A DNA stretch of 64,000 nt, from contig JAPYMA010001200.1 in NCBI GenBank assembly GCA_035041965.1, positions 1 to 64,000 on the forward strand. The letters run 5' to 3'. A model generated the notes under the pieces. The model did no database searches, was not told where the DNA came from, and worked only from the letters and a program-made list of their open reading frames with translations. This document shows positions 10,734 to 23,879 of this stretch, piece by piece. The first letter of the stretch is position 1, and the number at the start of each line of letters is the position of its first letter. The DNA comes from Anisakis pegreffii (taxonomy: Eukaryota; Nematoda; Chromadorea; Rhabditida; Anisakidae). Both the position numbers and the translations under genes were made by a program.

Positions 10734-13700
10734 ATGATCCGAGGAACGGAACTGCCTTGTTATGTACGTGTTCTGAATACAATCACCAATGTGCATGAAG
10801 CGTCATCGATCAACAGAAATGTTGAAGAGGATGAAATTCTGTATGTTAACGGAGAAGAGCAAAACGGATGGTGAGTGGTCGTAATATTATCAGAATCAAT
10901 TATGTGACAACGAATGACGCAGAGATGATCACAGTTCACATGCAGGTACAACGGATCACGTCTGAGCGGAGACGAGGTGAGCGTTCATCAGGAGAATATC
11001 ATCAAGTTGGAGTTACCGGATCGAAGACCCACCGAACGCTTCTTTGTGGCATCGATTGCGGACTATGACAGTGATAATCGCAGCGATATCTCGTTCGGTA
11101 AACATACGGTTCGTTTGTCAGTTTGTTCTTTCGTTCACAATTTTTCCATGTTAAAAGGATCGATGATGGTGATAACGTGCTATTTGATAAATGAAAGCGC
11201 TTCATCAAAACTTAAATCTATCTCTCTACTGATAAAACTGTCAATGTCTTTGATGTAAGTACAGTAAGTAATATTGATGCTAATCGTGTTTCATTTTTGT
11301 AAAATAAATAATTCAATTTTTGAACTGTCAGATTCGTACCGCTGTCTGGAAAGGAACTTTTGATAGTGAATTGACTGGAGAATTTGTTCGCTGGCTGTGC
11401 ACATTGCTTTTTGTTATTGCTGTATTGGAAATTTAGTTATGATTTTGCGGTAGTGTGATAATTGTTTGATTGAATTGGAGAAGATTTTTAACGATGAAGC
11501 AATATCATTTTGAAGTTAATTGTGGTATCGAAGGAGATAGATGCGAATTGGTATGAAGGGACGGTGGTTGGGGTGAATGCAAGGCGATTGGGTAAAGCCG
11601 GATTGTTCCCGAAATCGTTTGTTTTACGGCTAACACATCTGCCGGTTAGTTGAAGATTTTTAAGATTCGATTTTATCTCTTTTTTTTATTCACCTGCGTT
11701 TGTTCGTTTTGTATTTGAGCCATTTAAAATTCTTAAAGGAGAATGGGACGGAAGGAAACATCGCAAAGAGATTTGATGCTGATGCTGCCACGGTAGTTGA
11801 TAGACCCGTGTTGACAGGTATAGATTATGTTATCGTTAGACTCGTGTCAGATTTATTAATAACGATTTCATCATGCGTTTCATCTGTGTTGTTTACACGA
11901 CAAAGTCGGGTGGTGCTCGACGAAAGTATCAAATTTCGAATGCGTCTCTCCACCAACCAGAATTACTGTCAATGTAATAGAATATGATAATTGTTTTGAT
12001 GAAATGCACACTTTTATAAATGAAAAATGAACAGTTCAAAATGGATGAACGACATAAATGAAAGTTTGTTACAATAAAAATTATATGAAATCATTGAACG
12101 GAACGGATCGTGCGTTATGTGATGAGAGCATTGCAGAACGATATGATCAGCCACCAGTTGTTTCGCCAGATGCGCACTTAGCGGTCATACCAGCCGTAAC
12201 ATCGCCAGACGGGTCATCCACCGGAAAGGTCGTTTTCCGAAGCCAACAAAATACTCAGAAAATGCCCAAAAACGATCGGATTTATGCCCAATCAATGATG
12301 CCTCTCTGCAAACAACGGCCAATCTCAATTTCACCAAAAAATTTCATCGGGTTCGGTTATCTTTTTGAAGATTATCTCCAAGCATATTACTGTACCTGGC
12401 TTTTCTAATTTGTGGCTATAATCGGTGTAAGATTTATGCCGAATCGGTGTAAGATTAGTGATGAAAAGAAGATGTGAGGGGCGTATTGCCCCAAAACATT
12501 TGCTGATGGAACCTTAAAAGTTCGTTCAGTGAAATTTGATTCTTCATCGTTTTAGGTTAATCTTTTGATAGCTTTTTCATTTGGCTGGTTAATTGTATTG
12601 ATTCGCTCTTACTCACTAATTGCGAGTTTGATCAAGAAACCGGATGTGATATTTGATTTGACGATAATACAAAGAGATGACGATTATAAATTAAATCTTG
12701 AATTTTAATCGAAACTTTGATATTATAGGATGGCAAGTGTTATGTTCGATTTTCAAGGTCGCGAACAGGACGAGTTGAGTGTTTGTGCGGGTGACAGTGT
12801 GTCCGTGGTGAAGATGGTGAATGCAGAATGGGCATTTTGTACGAATCCAGAGAAGAGTCAATCGGGAATAATTCCAGTCTCATTTTTGCATATCTTCTCG
12901 AATGATGAAGACGACTATGAAGAGGACGATGATGTGTGCGATGAAGAAGAAGTTTCCAGTGATGCACAAGGAACGTTCGAACATTCGTCCGATTTTGACC
13001 GCAATCTCTATTCGAACACATTCAACAAATCGATTTCATCAAGTCATCTAACACCAGCAACTCCTTTACAACGTATGCATTTGCGTTTATTTCCATTGAA
13101 TGCTTCATTGGTCATTTCATTTGGATTGATTCGATTATGAACTCGATCAAGATGTGTGTTGTATGAAGATACGACATTTTAAAATTATTATATTTTTAAT
13201 TTGAAAATGGGATATGAATGAATGATTGGTTGCGGTTTGTATGTGTGTGCATATACACTTTACATCATTCTCTGAATTGAGCATTTTTCTCGTTCATGAT
13301 AATGGAATGCAAAGAATTTGTTTTCGTTTAAAGTGTTCGTTTCAAATTGTTTCATATTTGTTCATATATATTTTTCGTTCCCATTTGAAGTGTTATTCAC
13401 ATCAATTTCAGCAGCACTGCCACCACCTCAACCTTTGTCATCTTCACCAACTGCCATAACAATTGACGCGAATCAATTGGATGCATTTTTCGGGTCTTCA
13501 TCATCGTCATCGTTCACTTCGAATTCATCGTGGCAACAGCCAGCTTTTGGTTCGAGTATCAGTAGCATTAAGCGGATTGCGCCCTCAAGACCGCCACCAC
13601 CGAAGATGAATGCGATCAAATTTCGGTCGACCGATATGTCGGGATCCAGCGATAAACCGACGAGACCTGTATCGTTACCTGCATTCGCCAATAACGCCAC

Positions 13701-16700
13701 TCACACCAATACTAATAGTAGTATTATGCAGACATCAGCGAAGTCAGGAAAGATGAGTGCTGAAGATATGTACGCAGTGAAACAACGTATAGTGGAGGAG
13801 TTGATAGCGAGTGAACTGCAGTACCTGAGTGATATGGGCATGTGGCAAGTGGTATGTGTGTTCGGTTGTTCGTGTTGATCGTTGACATTCTGCAATTCTT
13901 CGTAATTGTACAATTTACGGTACTAGAGTCTTGATCATTGAATATGATGAAGAAGTTTCGATGAGAACTGTGTAACGATCACTCATAAATTTTTCATTGA
14001 TAGTTTTATTCTTCGATAGGTTCAGGTCAATTTTGTTGAGATTTTGATTGTGATTCTTTGGATTCTGGGATGTTGGTGCCTGTGTTATGACTGGAAACTC
14101 TGATAAAGAATGTGATCAAAGAATAATCTCAGCTCTATAGCTCAATCTCATAGCTTTACTTGGACCACATAATTGCTTCAATTGAAAAAGAATTCTTTTC
14201 GTTATTTTTCAGGAAATTGAAAATTCACCGTCGTTGAGCATAGAACAAAAGAAACTTTTCACTAAAAGTATTCCACAATTACGAGAACTCTCGAAACATC
14301 TTGTTGGACAACTGACACATCAACAAGGTTTTACTCTTGGGTTTTTTAAAATGTTCTGTTTTTTTTGTTGTTGAAAGAATTGCTTTGAATTTGTTGTTCA
14401 TAAACTTATATGAACAAAAGTGTTTGCATAACCCCAGCAAACGTTCAAGTGTATTGCAGGAGATGTTCCCGAAAAGCAGTGCTATGGTTTTGCATTCATG
14501 CAAATGCGTGATTATTTTATGAAAACATTCGGACTTCATTTTCGGTGTGTTGAAACGATTAGTACGCTGATCGAATCGGCACGTTTCTTTTTGGAAACTT
14601 TTTAATAGCCCTCTTGTCACTTTTCGATGATCTTTAATTTTAATTTGATTTCTATATATCTTTTAGAGTTGAGCTCAGATGAATGGTTGGTATTACCATT
14701 GTCGATAACTCCAAACAGAAGTTTATGAATATTCCATTTCTGTCGTATAATAGTTTTTTTCTTTTAGAATGCAAAAGTGCAAAATGCACTAAATGAATGT
14801 GTAGCTGAAATGCGTGCACTTGGTGCGAATGTCTTCGACGTTCATACGGCCATCTCACGTCCCATTCAACGATGTCTCAAATATCCGCTCTTTATTGAAG
14901 AACTTATTAAGGTAGGTTCAGGGAATTTTTTGATTGTTTTCTTGATTGTGTAATCGATTTTAAGTTATTGTTTATTATCGGAAGGAAATGTTATGATGTA
15001 GGTTAGGGGTTTTGAAGTATTATTGAGAAAATGAAGAAGTTTTTAGAACACACCACTGTCGCATATCGACCATCCAAAATTACTTGAAGCGTTGAAACAA
15101 ATGAGTCTTTTGGCGTCCAAAATGAACGAATCGAAACGTCGTAAAGAACTCGGTTAGTGAATTATTGCGTTCACAGTGGGGAGGGGGGGGGGTATTTTTG
15201 TGTGAATTTATTAAAAAATAGTTTTGTGGTGATGAGTCGATGTTGAAGTAATCGTTCACGAATGATACACTGTCGAATTGCAGCACAAAAATACAATCGA
15301 AGTGAGCAGGAGCCATTGTCGAAACGTTTATCTCGATTGAATATGCATACGGTGAAGAAGAAAAGTAATCGTTTCAAGTATCGACTTACCTCACAAATCG
15401 GCTTAATCCAAATGGTTTAACGTTGTTTTCTTATTTTGGTTTTTATCATTTTTATTTTCTCTTTTTGTTTTATCGTTTCGTTTATTGCTTCATTTTATTT
15501 CAGTTTATTATTGTGAATTTGAAATTGATTCATTTATGCACGAAGATTTTTAGTCTTTATTGCACAATGTGTACTTTTAGCGATTAAAGATGTTCATTTT
15601 TGGAATGTAGATTGATCGTTTGAACGTATGAAATGTTTATTGAAAGATCAGTGTCCTTTTCGTGTTGATTTTTTGTTTCTGGGATTAAGTTATTGCTGTT
15701 TGTATGGCAAAGGAGTGTTGTGTTCGCATTTGGAGGGGGATTACGCATTGAGGCAAAGAAGTGCTCACAATTATATTTGATGAAAAGTTCAGCAACGAGA
15801 TGTGACATTCGATGCGGTGGTACGTAATCTGGAGATTAGTGAACGACGAGTGTGTAAATTCGTGCACGCAGTTCAAGTTTATAAGCATACAATCACGACA
15901 CAGACCAAAAAATACGTTGATTCGCATACAACTGTTGAGAAACTTTGTGAGTTAACACATTCACTTTAACATCGTTCTTTTAAATTTCGTAATCATTGTG
16001 TTATATGGCTTCATTAATTTGGCATTTCAATGGCTTTTATTCGCGACATTATAATGGAGACTGCTTATTGAAATGATTCATTTTGCTTATCGTTTTGTCA
16101 AAACGCCATTGGAAATTTTTGAAAGAGAGAATTGAAGGTGAGATTATTACAGAAGAAAAATGATTTTTCAGCGATGAATACGGATAAGATGAATGCAGAG
16201 ATTCGTGGATTTTGCAAGAGTCTGTTGTTTGAAGCGAGCAATTTGAGCACTTTTCTTGACTCAACGTATGTTGATTTATCAGTGTTTTTTTGTGAGTATC
16301 ATTAGTGGGTTTTTCGGATTTTTTAATGGACATTTAACTGGCGACTAGCAAATCTCAGTCTAGGCAATATTTGCCAGTAGTGGTCAGAAACGGGATTCGG
16401 CAAAAGATTCGATAAATGGGCGATTTCATATCCTCATGGGCGAGTTTTGGGTTCCATATGTGGGATGCAGCGTTCACCCTTATGTTATAAGAATAATGAG
16501 TGCTGTATACGAACTTTACTTGGGAAATTTTTAGCTGAAATTTTGAATAGAAGCATCTTGTAAACTATCTTTATATTATCAAATAGGGAAGGGAAGTTGG
16601 TTGACTTAGTTGCACGCTTAGCGATTTAATGAAAAGGCTTAAGGAGCATTCGTGCAATGAAATGAAACGATATTGATTTGTGAATTTGCGTTGTTTATTG

Positions 16701-19700
16701 GAATACTTATGTGAAATGAGCGATGTAATTTTAGCGCAGTTGAGGAAGCGAAGAAATATTTACGTTTACCAGTAACACGTATGATACAGAAGCGTTACGA
16801 TAAATTGATTGACTTCGAATCGGCGAAGAGAAGTGATAAGAATGTGAGTTATTTTAATGGAAGCACTCAGTTTCGTTCTATTTTGCGTTTTATCGAATCT
16901 GTTTGTTTAGTTTATCGGTCGTCTTTGTTTTGAAGAATTTATTGGTCGAGCTTTTCAAAGCTTGGATGCTAGCTTCTTAATCGTCGTCAATTTTCATTAA
17001 ATGTCTTTATGAGTGGATAAATGTGATGTGTGCTTATTGGAAACTGAACATGATGATGTGTTCGTTTTTATAGATGTAATAATATGAATGATAGCAAATA
17101 AATGACAATGATGATGAGTCGTCTAATTGTAAATTTATATTTAGGCAGATGATTTGAAGATAAAACAAGGCGATTACGAGGCATTGAATAACCAGCTGAA
17201 GATGACTCTGCCGAAAATAATTGATAACATCAATAATGTATTTTATGTTTTCGTTTATTTCACATAATATCACTTTCTTTTAAAATCTTAATTTGAATAT
17301 TACTAATATTCGTAGCTCATAAAGATTAATTTTAGAGGACGTTCGCATTGGTTGATGAGGTGCTCGCGAAAGATGAACAGTACTTTGCTCGTGTTACGCA
17401 GTTACGCAATCAGCTATCACCGGTATGATATTTAAGTTGTGATCTTGTTGTCATCGGGAGTGTTTGAATTTTTATTTGAAACATTGCAGAAGTGAATTGA
17501 TTGATTGGATTGCCTCAATGATGACTTTGTTGTCAGCATTCGAGTACAGTTATTGTCTATGATGATATAAATATTCATGTCTCTTTTCTGATGATCGTCC
17601 TTTGAGAATTCCGTCGAGTCTGAAACTGTGCCTAATGTTGCGCTAATCTGAGACTGACTTCACGAGAGCTATCGTTCATGATGATTTTATGTTATCAGGA
17701 GGTATACGCGTACTTCGCAGTGCCGTATCGTCACTTCGTTGATCCGTATGAATCTCGGATTCGATCGTTGATTGCGATTTCGAGAATGGTCACCGAGTTA
17801 TCGCGTAGCAAGAACACTACCAATGCTCAACAGCAGCAAATATCATCGCAACCGAAAACGTCCATTCCAAAGACATCTCCAGGTGGGTTATTTTTCTCGT
17901 TTGTTTTTTTCATATTGAAACAATAAGTTTGTGGAACAATAGTGATACGTAATATAATTTGTCATTCAGTTTCAAATGGAACCACATCAAGCGTTCAACA
18001 GAGACGGTTGCAAAGTGAACGTGAGCGAGATGCTTTGATACGTATCATGCGAGGACAAGGCACCGAATCGTTGTTAATGACTGTTGTACAGGTGATGATC
18101 GTCTCTTTACTTTTTTCAGCATTTCGGCATCCATGTTCATTATTCTAGAAAATCTTTATTAAAACCAAATGTCTTGTTTTCTGCATCATCATTAAACTAC
18201 CAGCATCTTGTAGCGAATCATATGAATCTTAATGAAAGGGTGATAGAGTTTGAATTGTTTAGTTATTTCTAATTTCTGAAGTGAAATTGTTTCAGCGTTG
18301 GCCACCAGACGTTGTGCCGAATGTAGATGAACAATTGAACGTGGAAAGAGGAGATATTGTGATGATTATTGAAAAAGGAACACAGCAACAGCAACCGTGG
18401 TATGTGTTATTGCAATAGATCGTGCGATGTTTATCTTCAAACAATTATCTTCACGATGAAAGCACTCACCACACACCAAGTCTGTTAATAACATAACAAT
18501 CTGATCAAAATATGAATAGATCAAAATCAAAGTTTGCGTTCAGGTTATGTGACAATGGCATTACGAAAGGTTACATTCCGGAAAGTTGTTTGGAACCGTA
18601 CAAACCGAATGAGTCAACCAGCAGTAACAACGTTCAACAGGCATCAATCCAAATGCTTTATCCGTCCTTAAACGTTAGTGTTTGTCTTCCATTTCTCGTT
18701 TTTTGATCTCTTTATAATTTCAGATGAAGAATTTTTCATTTTATCGATTGCTGCACGTTGAGATAAGCTTATTGTGAAGTCTTTTTGAGGAAACCTTTGT
18801 CCTGGGATGCTTTTATAATGTACATTTAGATATAGAACCGCAAGAGGAACAGCGAACAGAATACCTATCTCTCGCATAAGCAGAGTGCATTTGAAAATCA
18901 AGTTCAAGGATGTTTAGAATTTATCATACTACGCTGGTTTTTCCGTTTTTGAATGAATGAATTTCAAATGTATTAAATGAGAAGGTCTCATCTACACCTA
19001 TTCTTCGAACTAATATAGCTGACTAATTCAGCAGTCATCAAATAAGATAGAAGAAGTGAAGTCATCAAGCAGATCATTAAAGAAGGACGAGAACAATTTA
19101 ATCGGTTCGTTCTTCTTACAATTCGTTTTTCATGATGCATCTAGTTATACTCCTTATCGAACAGCCGTGGTCGATTTTACATTTCTTTCAAAAATGAATT
19201 CAAAATGAGCATCTTATTGTTAGTTGGTAATTATGTGATTCAGGTTAGATTGTGTTTAAGAAACTGAGAACATAAATTTATTTTTTTTTTACGAAAAGTT
19301 CTACCATTGGATCAGGACAATGTGCGTATTGTCTCAATGAATTGTAAAATCTTGTTTTTATTTGTTGTTTTATTCTTTAAGTTTTCATTCTGTTAGCTAT
19401 GGAGGTGACCTTTTTTTCAATTCAAAATTATTTTCAAAGTTGTGGAATTAGTTTTTCTGCGCCCTATTGATCACTCTTATTTAAGTTTCATAAACTAACA
19501 TCTTTTGTTGAATTGTTTCAGATTTGGAAGAAAATTTATTGGATTTGAGTTCACCGATTAAACCACAACCAATCTCGATCACACCAACACCCATTATGTC
19601 GTCGTCAATGCCGTTCGCTGAAAAGGTTCAGTTTTCAGAGACATTTTTATTCGACTCAGAAATTTTGAATTTGAATTTGAAGAATATTCAGTTGAGAAAA

Positions 19701-21384
19701 GTATTTAACATAAGTAGGAATTGCAGCCAGCCATGGCATCAGAATCAACAGCGAAACTAGCAGCAGGAACAACAACAACGCCGATAGCACCATCTTTATC
19801 ATCGCTGAATCCGTTCCGAGCCGATATTCTCAAAAAACCGTCGCAAAGCACTGCCACTTCATCGAGCAGCGATCAGCAAATCCGACTCGACTCTTCAGAT
19901 ACCATCTTCAATAATCTCTTTCATTCAGACGATAATGTCACACCAATCCGCTTTTCAACGGTTCGTTTATCTGTGTTGTTTATTGTTATTGATATATGAT
20001 TATTTGTGTATTGAATTGTATCATTTATTATCAATTAATATATTAGCATCGTTTTATTTTATGCTTTTTGGTTCTTGGCAGTGACGAACTTAACAAGTTA
20101 AACTTCGCAAATGAATTTAAATTTGTTGAAAATTATAGTGGTCAATCGTGAAATGAGTGATTTTAAATGCGCAACCGATAATTGCATCCATTCCGTTTTT
20201 TTTTAAATGAATTCATTTTGCAATTCTGTTTTGGATTATTGCAATTCATGATTATTCTTTTTCATAATTGCTTCCTGAGCTTTTGTGTTCGAAAGAAGGA
20301 ATTCGTTACTGAGAGTTTATGCAGAACTATAGTTGAGTTGGAATTTACATGGTTTGATCCGTTTCAGATTGATGATCAAATGGTATCGCACTTCACGAAG
20401 GCACCTTTGATTCCAACACGACCAACTGAAAAAGAAGTACAGCAACATCCACCCAGAAACATCAACACCACAAATCAATTCAAGCCAACTCTTTACTATT
20501 CTCCTCCGCTTTATTCAACTCCGCCAAAAGTATTACAACTTTTGGTTCATTTTAAAAGTTTAACTCCGATTACTTTAGATTTTTTATATGTTCGTTTTTC
20601 TTGTATTATTTGTTTTATTGGCTCACTGTAGAAGCGTGTCTATGGATTTTCAGTTTCAAGTTTGATATTTACTATCGATGATTGACATCTTGATGACTGG
20701 AAATTCGGGATTCAGTAAAAATTCAAAAATTAATGGATTGCAACAAAAAGAACGTCAGAATTTAATATCCAAATTTATAATTCCAATTTCGCATGGATGA
20801 ATATTTAAGAAGAATTGAAGTAATCAATGCTATGACTTTCGATATGGCATACATATTGCTAGCAGAGTTAGCTGAATGTTGCGATTAATTGTTGATGTTG
20901 TATTTTGTTATTATATTATAGAGCGATGGTGAATGGTACAAGGCGGAGTACGATTTTGAAGGTACTGACGAAATTCAATTAACGATAAATGAGGGTGATA
21001 AAGTGTGTTATCTCTCTTTTTTACTATGCTCTCACATTGATTTGATGAGGTCTTATTGAGTCAAGTGGATTGATGTTTGTAAATGACACAAGTTTCAGGA
21101 TATAAAATATAGAAAAGATGAAATGAAATAATCAGATACTGTTTCGCATAATCAAATAATCAAAGAATTGATCGAATTTTCGATAATCGCCTTTTGTGAG
21201 AATCATTGAATTAAATTAAAATCACTATGAGATATATTTACTGAAACTATATTGCTCATTGCAGTTACACATTATGAAGAAGAGTGACGATGAAGGGAAT
21301 GACGCGTGGTGGTTAGTAGAAAACGCGTCCGGATCAAAGGGATATGTTCCGGCCAATTATCTATCACCTATTTCTGAGAGTTAG
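10734..21384 (+). CDS. DNMBP: Tuba/DNMBP-type scaffold and Cdc42 GEF (SH3x3-DH-BAR-SH3x2)
   Basis: Cdc42 exchange factor and scaffold linking dynamin and actin regulators at cell junctions and sites of endocytosis. Exons: 10734-10870, 10946-11108, 11516-11644, 11739-11817, 12065-12212, 12729-13072, 13412-13851, 14213-14327, 14460-14582, 14667-14689, 14768-14911, 15047-15152, 15284-15414, 15793-15946, 16172-16265, 16735-16843, 17145-17237, 17336-17422, 17699-17882, 17970-18091, 18296-18399, 18544-18673, 19032-19104, 19522-19625, 19727-19960, 20368-20529, 20922-21002, 21265-21384; about 1310 aa. SH3 domains lie near residues 8-67, 78-140 and 219-277. The DH domain (about 460-650) contains IVEELIASELQYLSDMG and ISRPIQRCLKYPL. 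BAR spans about 690-930 (QKRYDKLIDFESAKR). Two C-terminal SH3s follow (DNGITKGYIPESCLEPY; AWWLVENASGSKGYVPANYL). Human DNMBP has four N-terminal SH3s; only three are seen here. The join 12212/12729 is the weak point: the stronger donor at 12229 breaks the phase. Confidence 0.92.
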
Positions 21385-23879
21385 TCACCTGATCAGTCAC
21401 CGACGTCAATAAACGTCTCCTCGGCCATAAACACCAGTCAGCGAAAGCATTATCAATATATTAAAATATTTATTGTAGCAAAAAATTTCTGGCGAATCAT
21501 ATTTTACGTCGTTGATTTTTATAAGTTGATTGATGGAAATTCACATATCATCATTTCGTATCGATGAAAATTTTAGTTAGTCATCTTTTCGATAAATTGA
21601 TCCGTTTGATTATGATGTGCTGATTGTTAGGAGTCGTTGTATCCACTGTATCTGTCTATTCTTAATGCCATGATTCAACTACTCATTTTATCCAATGTTC
21701 TGTATGAATGTGCGAAGAATTTGTACTGAACTAGCAATTTGTATTGAATTATATGATCGTTCTTATTGTATTATATTACGAAAATGTTCTCTCAATATTA
21801 CCTAATTTCTATCTGAATCTTGCAAACTAACATCTTGTCATCTTATGGACTAACTGGTTAATCATCTAACAATTTGTACTGAACAAATGGTTTGACCTAT
21901 ACGAGTGTGTTCAATTGTCAGTCCTTATTAGGACGACAGATATCTGAAATTTATGATGCCTTATTGACTGCCATTTACTGTTGAATTACTCTGATGTTTA
22001 GCCCAACTTCTGCTTTTTGCTTCTTGATTCTAATGGTCAGTATTATTGACATAATATATTTTGTACTCATGCACACATCTTGTATTCATTCAGTTCAACG
22101 CCTTTTTCCTCACCATATTAACGCCATATTTGCATCGTTTCTTGCTGATTAATTATTTGCCATCTTCTTCTTCGAATCGTTCTTCCGAGATTATGTACAT
22201 TTACATTTTGCTCTGAGAATTTTTATTGAATCTTTTGAGTTTATCAGATTTATTGAAGTTATGGTTTATTTATTGAATAACGTTGTCAGAGATTGCTGGT
22301 GTTTTCTTGCTTATGAATGAGATTATTTCTGTATAATTTAAAATGTTTTTCTATGCTTTCCTTTATTTACGCCTCTGTTTCTTTCATTTCGAACGTGATC
22401 CATTGATACTGGTGTTTTTCGATTTGTAAATTCTTTTTGCGTTGTTTCTATCACTCGAATAGGCGATTATCGAAATAACTGTAAATTGATTTTGATCTTA
22501 TTCGCCCTTGTTTTGTTCAGTAATGGTTAAGAGGAATGCTTAATTTTTGTGAGTTGGCATTAGTTATTACCGAAGTCTGTCGATGTGTCCGTTTAAATTA
22601 GACGAGATTCGTTGTAACGATACTAATAACTTTATCTTTATGCACACGGAAAAAGAATGTTGTATTGCGATGGAAATGGAAAGTTGTATTGTTAGAAATG
22701 TGATGAATTTGAATAAGTGTTTTACGATAATTGAAACAAATTTTACCGATCATCGCCTATTTTTTAGAAAGTTTCTTCTCTGTCCTTTTTTCGACTTCAT
22801 TCAATATTTGTTCATTTCGAATATTTTGTTAAATTTTAACGAATTTGCGATTTTGAGCATTGTTCGTTGTTCAAATGTCATGTAACAATTATACATCGTG
22901 TCAATCTTGCCTGCGTATAGAAAAACGAGAGTATTATTGCGTTGAACAGGTGTTTCATAATCAAATCATGCATAATGTTCAGCATCTTGTCATATTGATG
23001 ATCTGTTTGATTGCTTTCCGAATTGAGTCATACTCAAGGTGCTGCTTATTCGATTTATTCATAATCCGACTTTGTTTAATCATTCGTGTTGAACTGATAT
23101 TAAATACGGATTGAATTCATTAATTCATAGATAGGTGGTTGAAATAAATATTTTTGAACACGCTTGGTTGTTGTCCTGGTATGCCGTATGTGCGTTAAAT
23201 CGCGTTGTTTTACTACATAGGTCATCGTTTAACTGATTTCTTGAGAGCACTTTGTGAGAGAGAACTGGTTTTGTGCATTCGGATAGATTCTGCACCCAAT
23301 GGGTGAGCATTAAAAGCGCTAGGTAATTTTCTATACCTTAAGAGGACCTCGCGGAAAATTCCGGAGAGGTAGGCTGTCGAGGATGTAAAATTCACTTGAT
23401 TAGAACGCGTGCGCCAGTCCGAATTAGTAGTCGAATACAAATCTAAGCCATCGTGGGCATGAAGACCGATTTGTTTGCGTTTTCTTTCTTGACGAATAAT
23501 GATAATAGTGATCTGATAACAAATTTTCTAGTGGCATTGTTTACTGTATTCTTCATAAAAATATTCCCATCGAATGCGTGCATCGAACAAGACTCGTGAG
23601 AGAAGAGAAACACGCTAATGATTGTTTGATTAGGTTAATTAAGTTATTGATTAGGTCAATAAGCCTTTATTTACATGGGGTCAGTTTTTTGTAATTGTTT
23701 AGATTTAAGCAGTGTAATGATAAGATGTGTGTGACCGATGGATATTCCTTTAGACCGAATCGAAAGCGTTCACTTTTGTTTGGCGAGTGCATTGTTTGAT
23801 GATCATTTCAGCATTGATGTTGATGTATTGAAATATGAACGCAATGAGTGGGTTCATGAAATGACAGATTATTCGTGCA
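21385..23879. other. Intergenic region between the DNMBP and TTC14 genes
   Basis: An AATAAA lies at 21408-21413, 24 bases after the DNMBP stop, and another at 23143-23148. Two overlapping open frames at 22583-22885 and 22860-23114 are not recognised as genes; the second holds a short Cys-rich PSI-like motif. A locally GC-richer patch lies at about 23330-23430. Nothing else is evident. Confidence 0.5.
21408..21413 (+). promoter_or_regulatory. Candidate poly(A) signal AATAAA for DNMBP
   Basis: An exact AATAAA hexamer 24 bases after the stop codon, which implies a very short 3'UTR. Confidence 0.5.

Noticed and set aside
12229..12402. Extension of DNMBP exon 5 through its full open frame
   Set aside because: It ends in a stop before the next SH3 exon and adds nothing like the family. 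A donor upstream is needed.
22583..22885. 100-codon frame between DNMBP and TTC14
   Set aside because: No motif and no matching exon on either side in phase.
23281..23470. GC-richer patch considered as a structural RNA
   Set aside because: I could not fold it into, or match it to, any snRNA, SL RNA, SRP or rRNA pattern I know.
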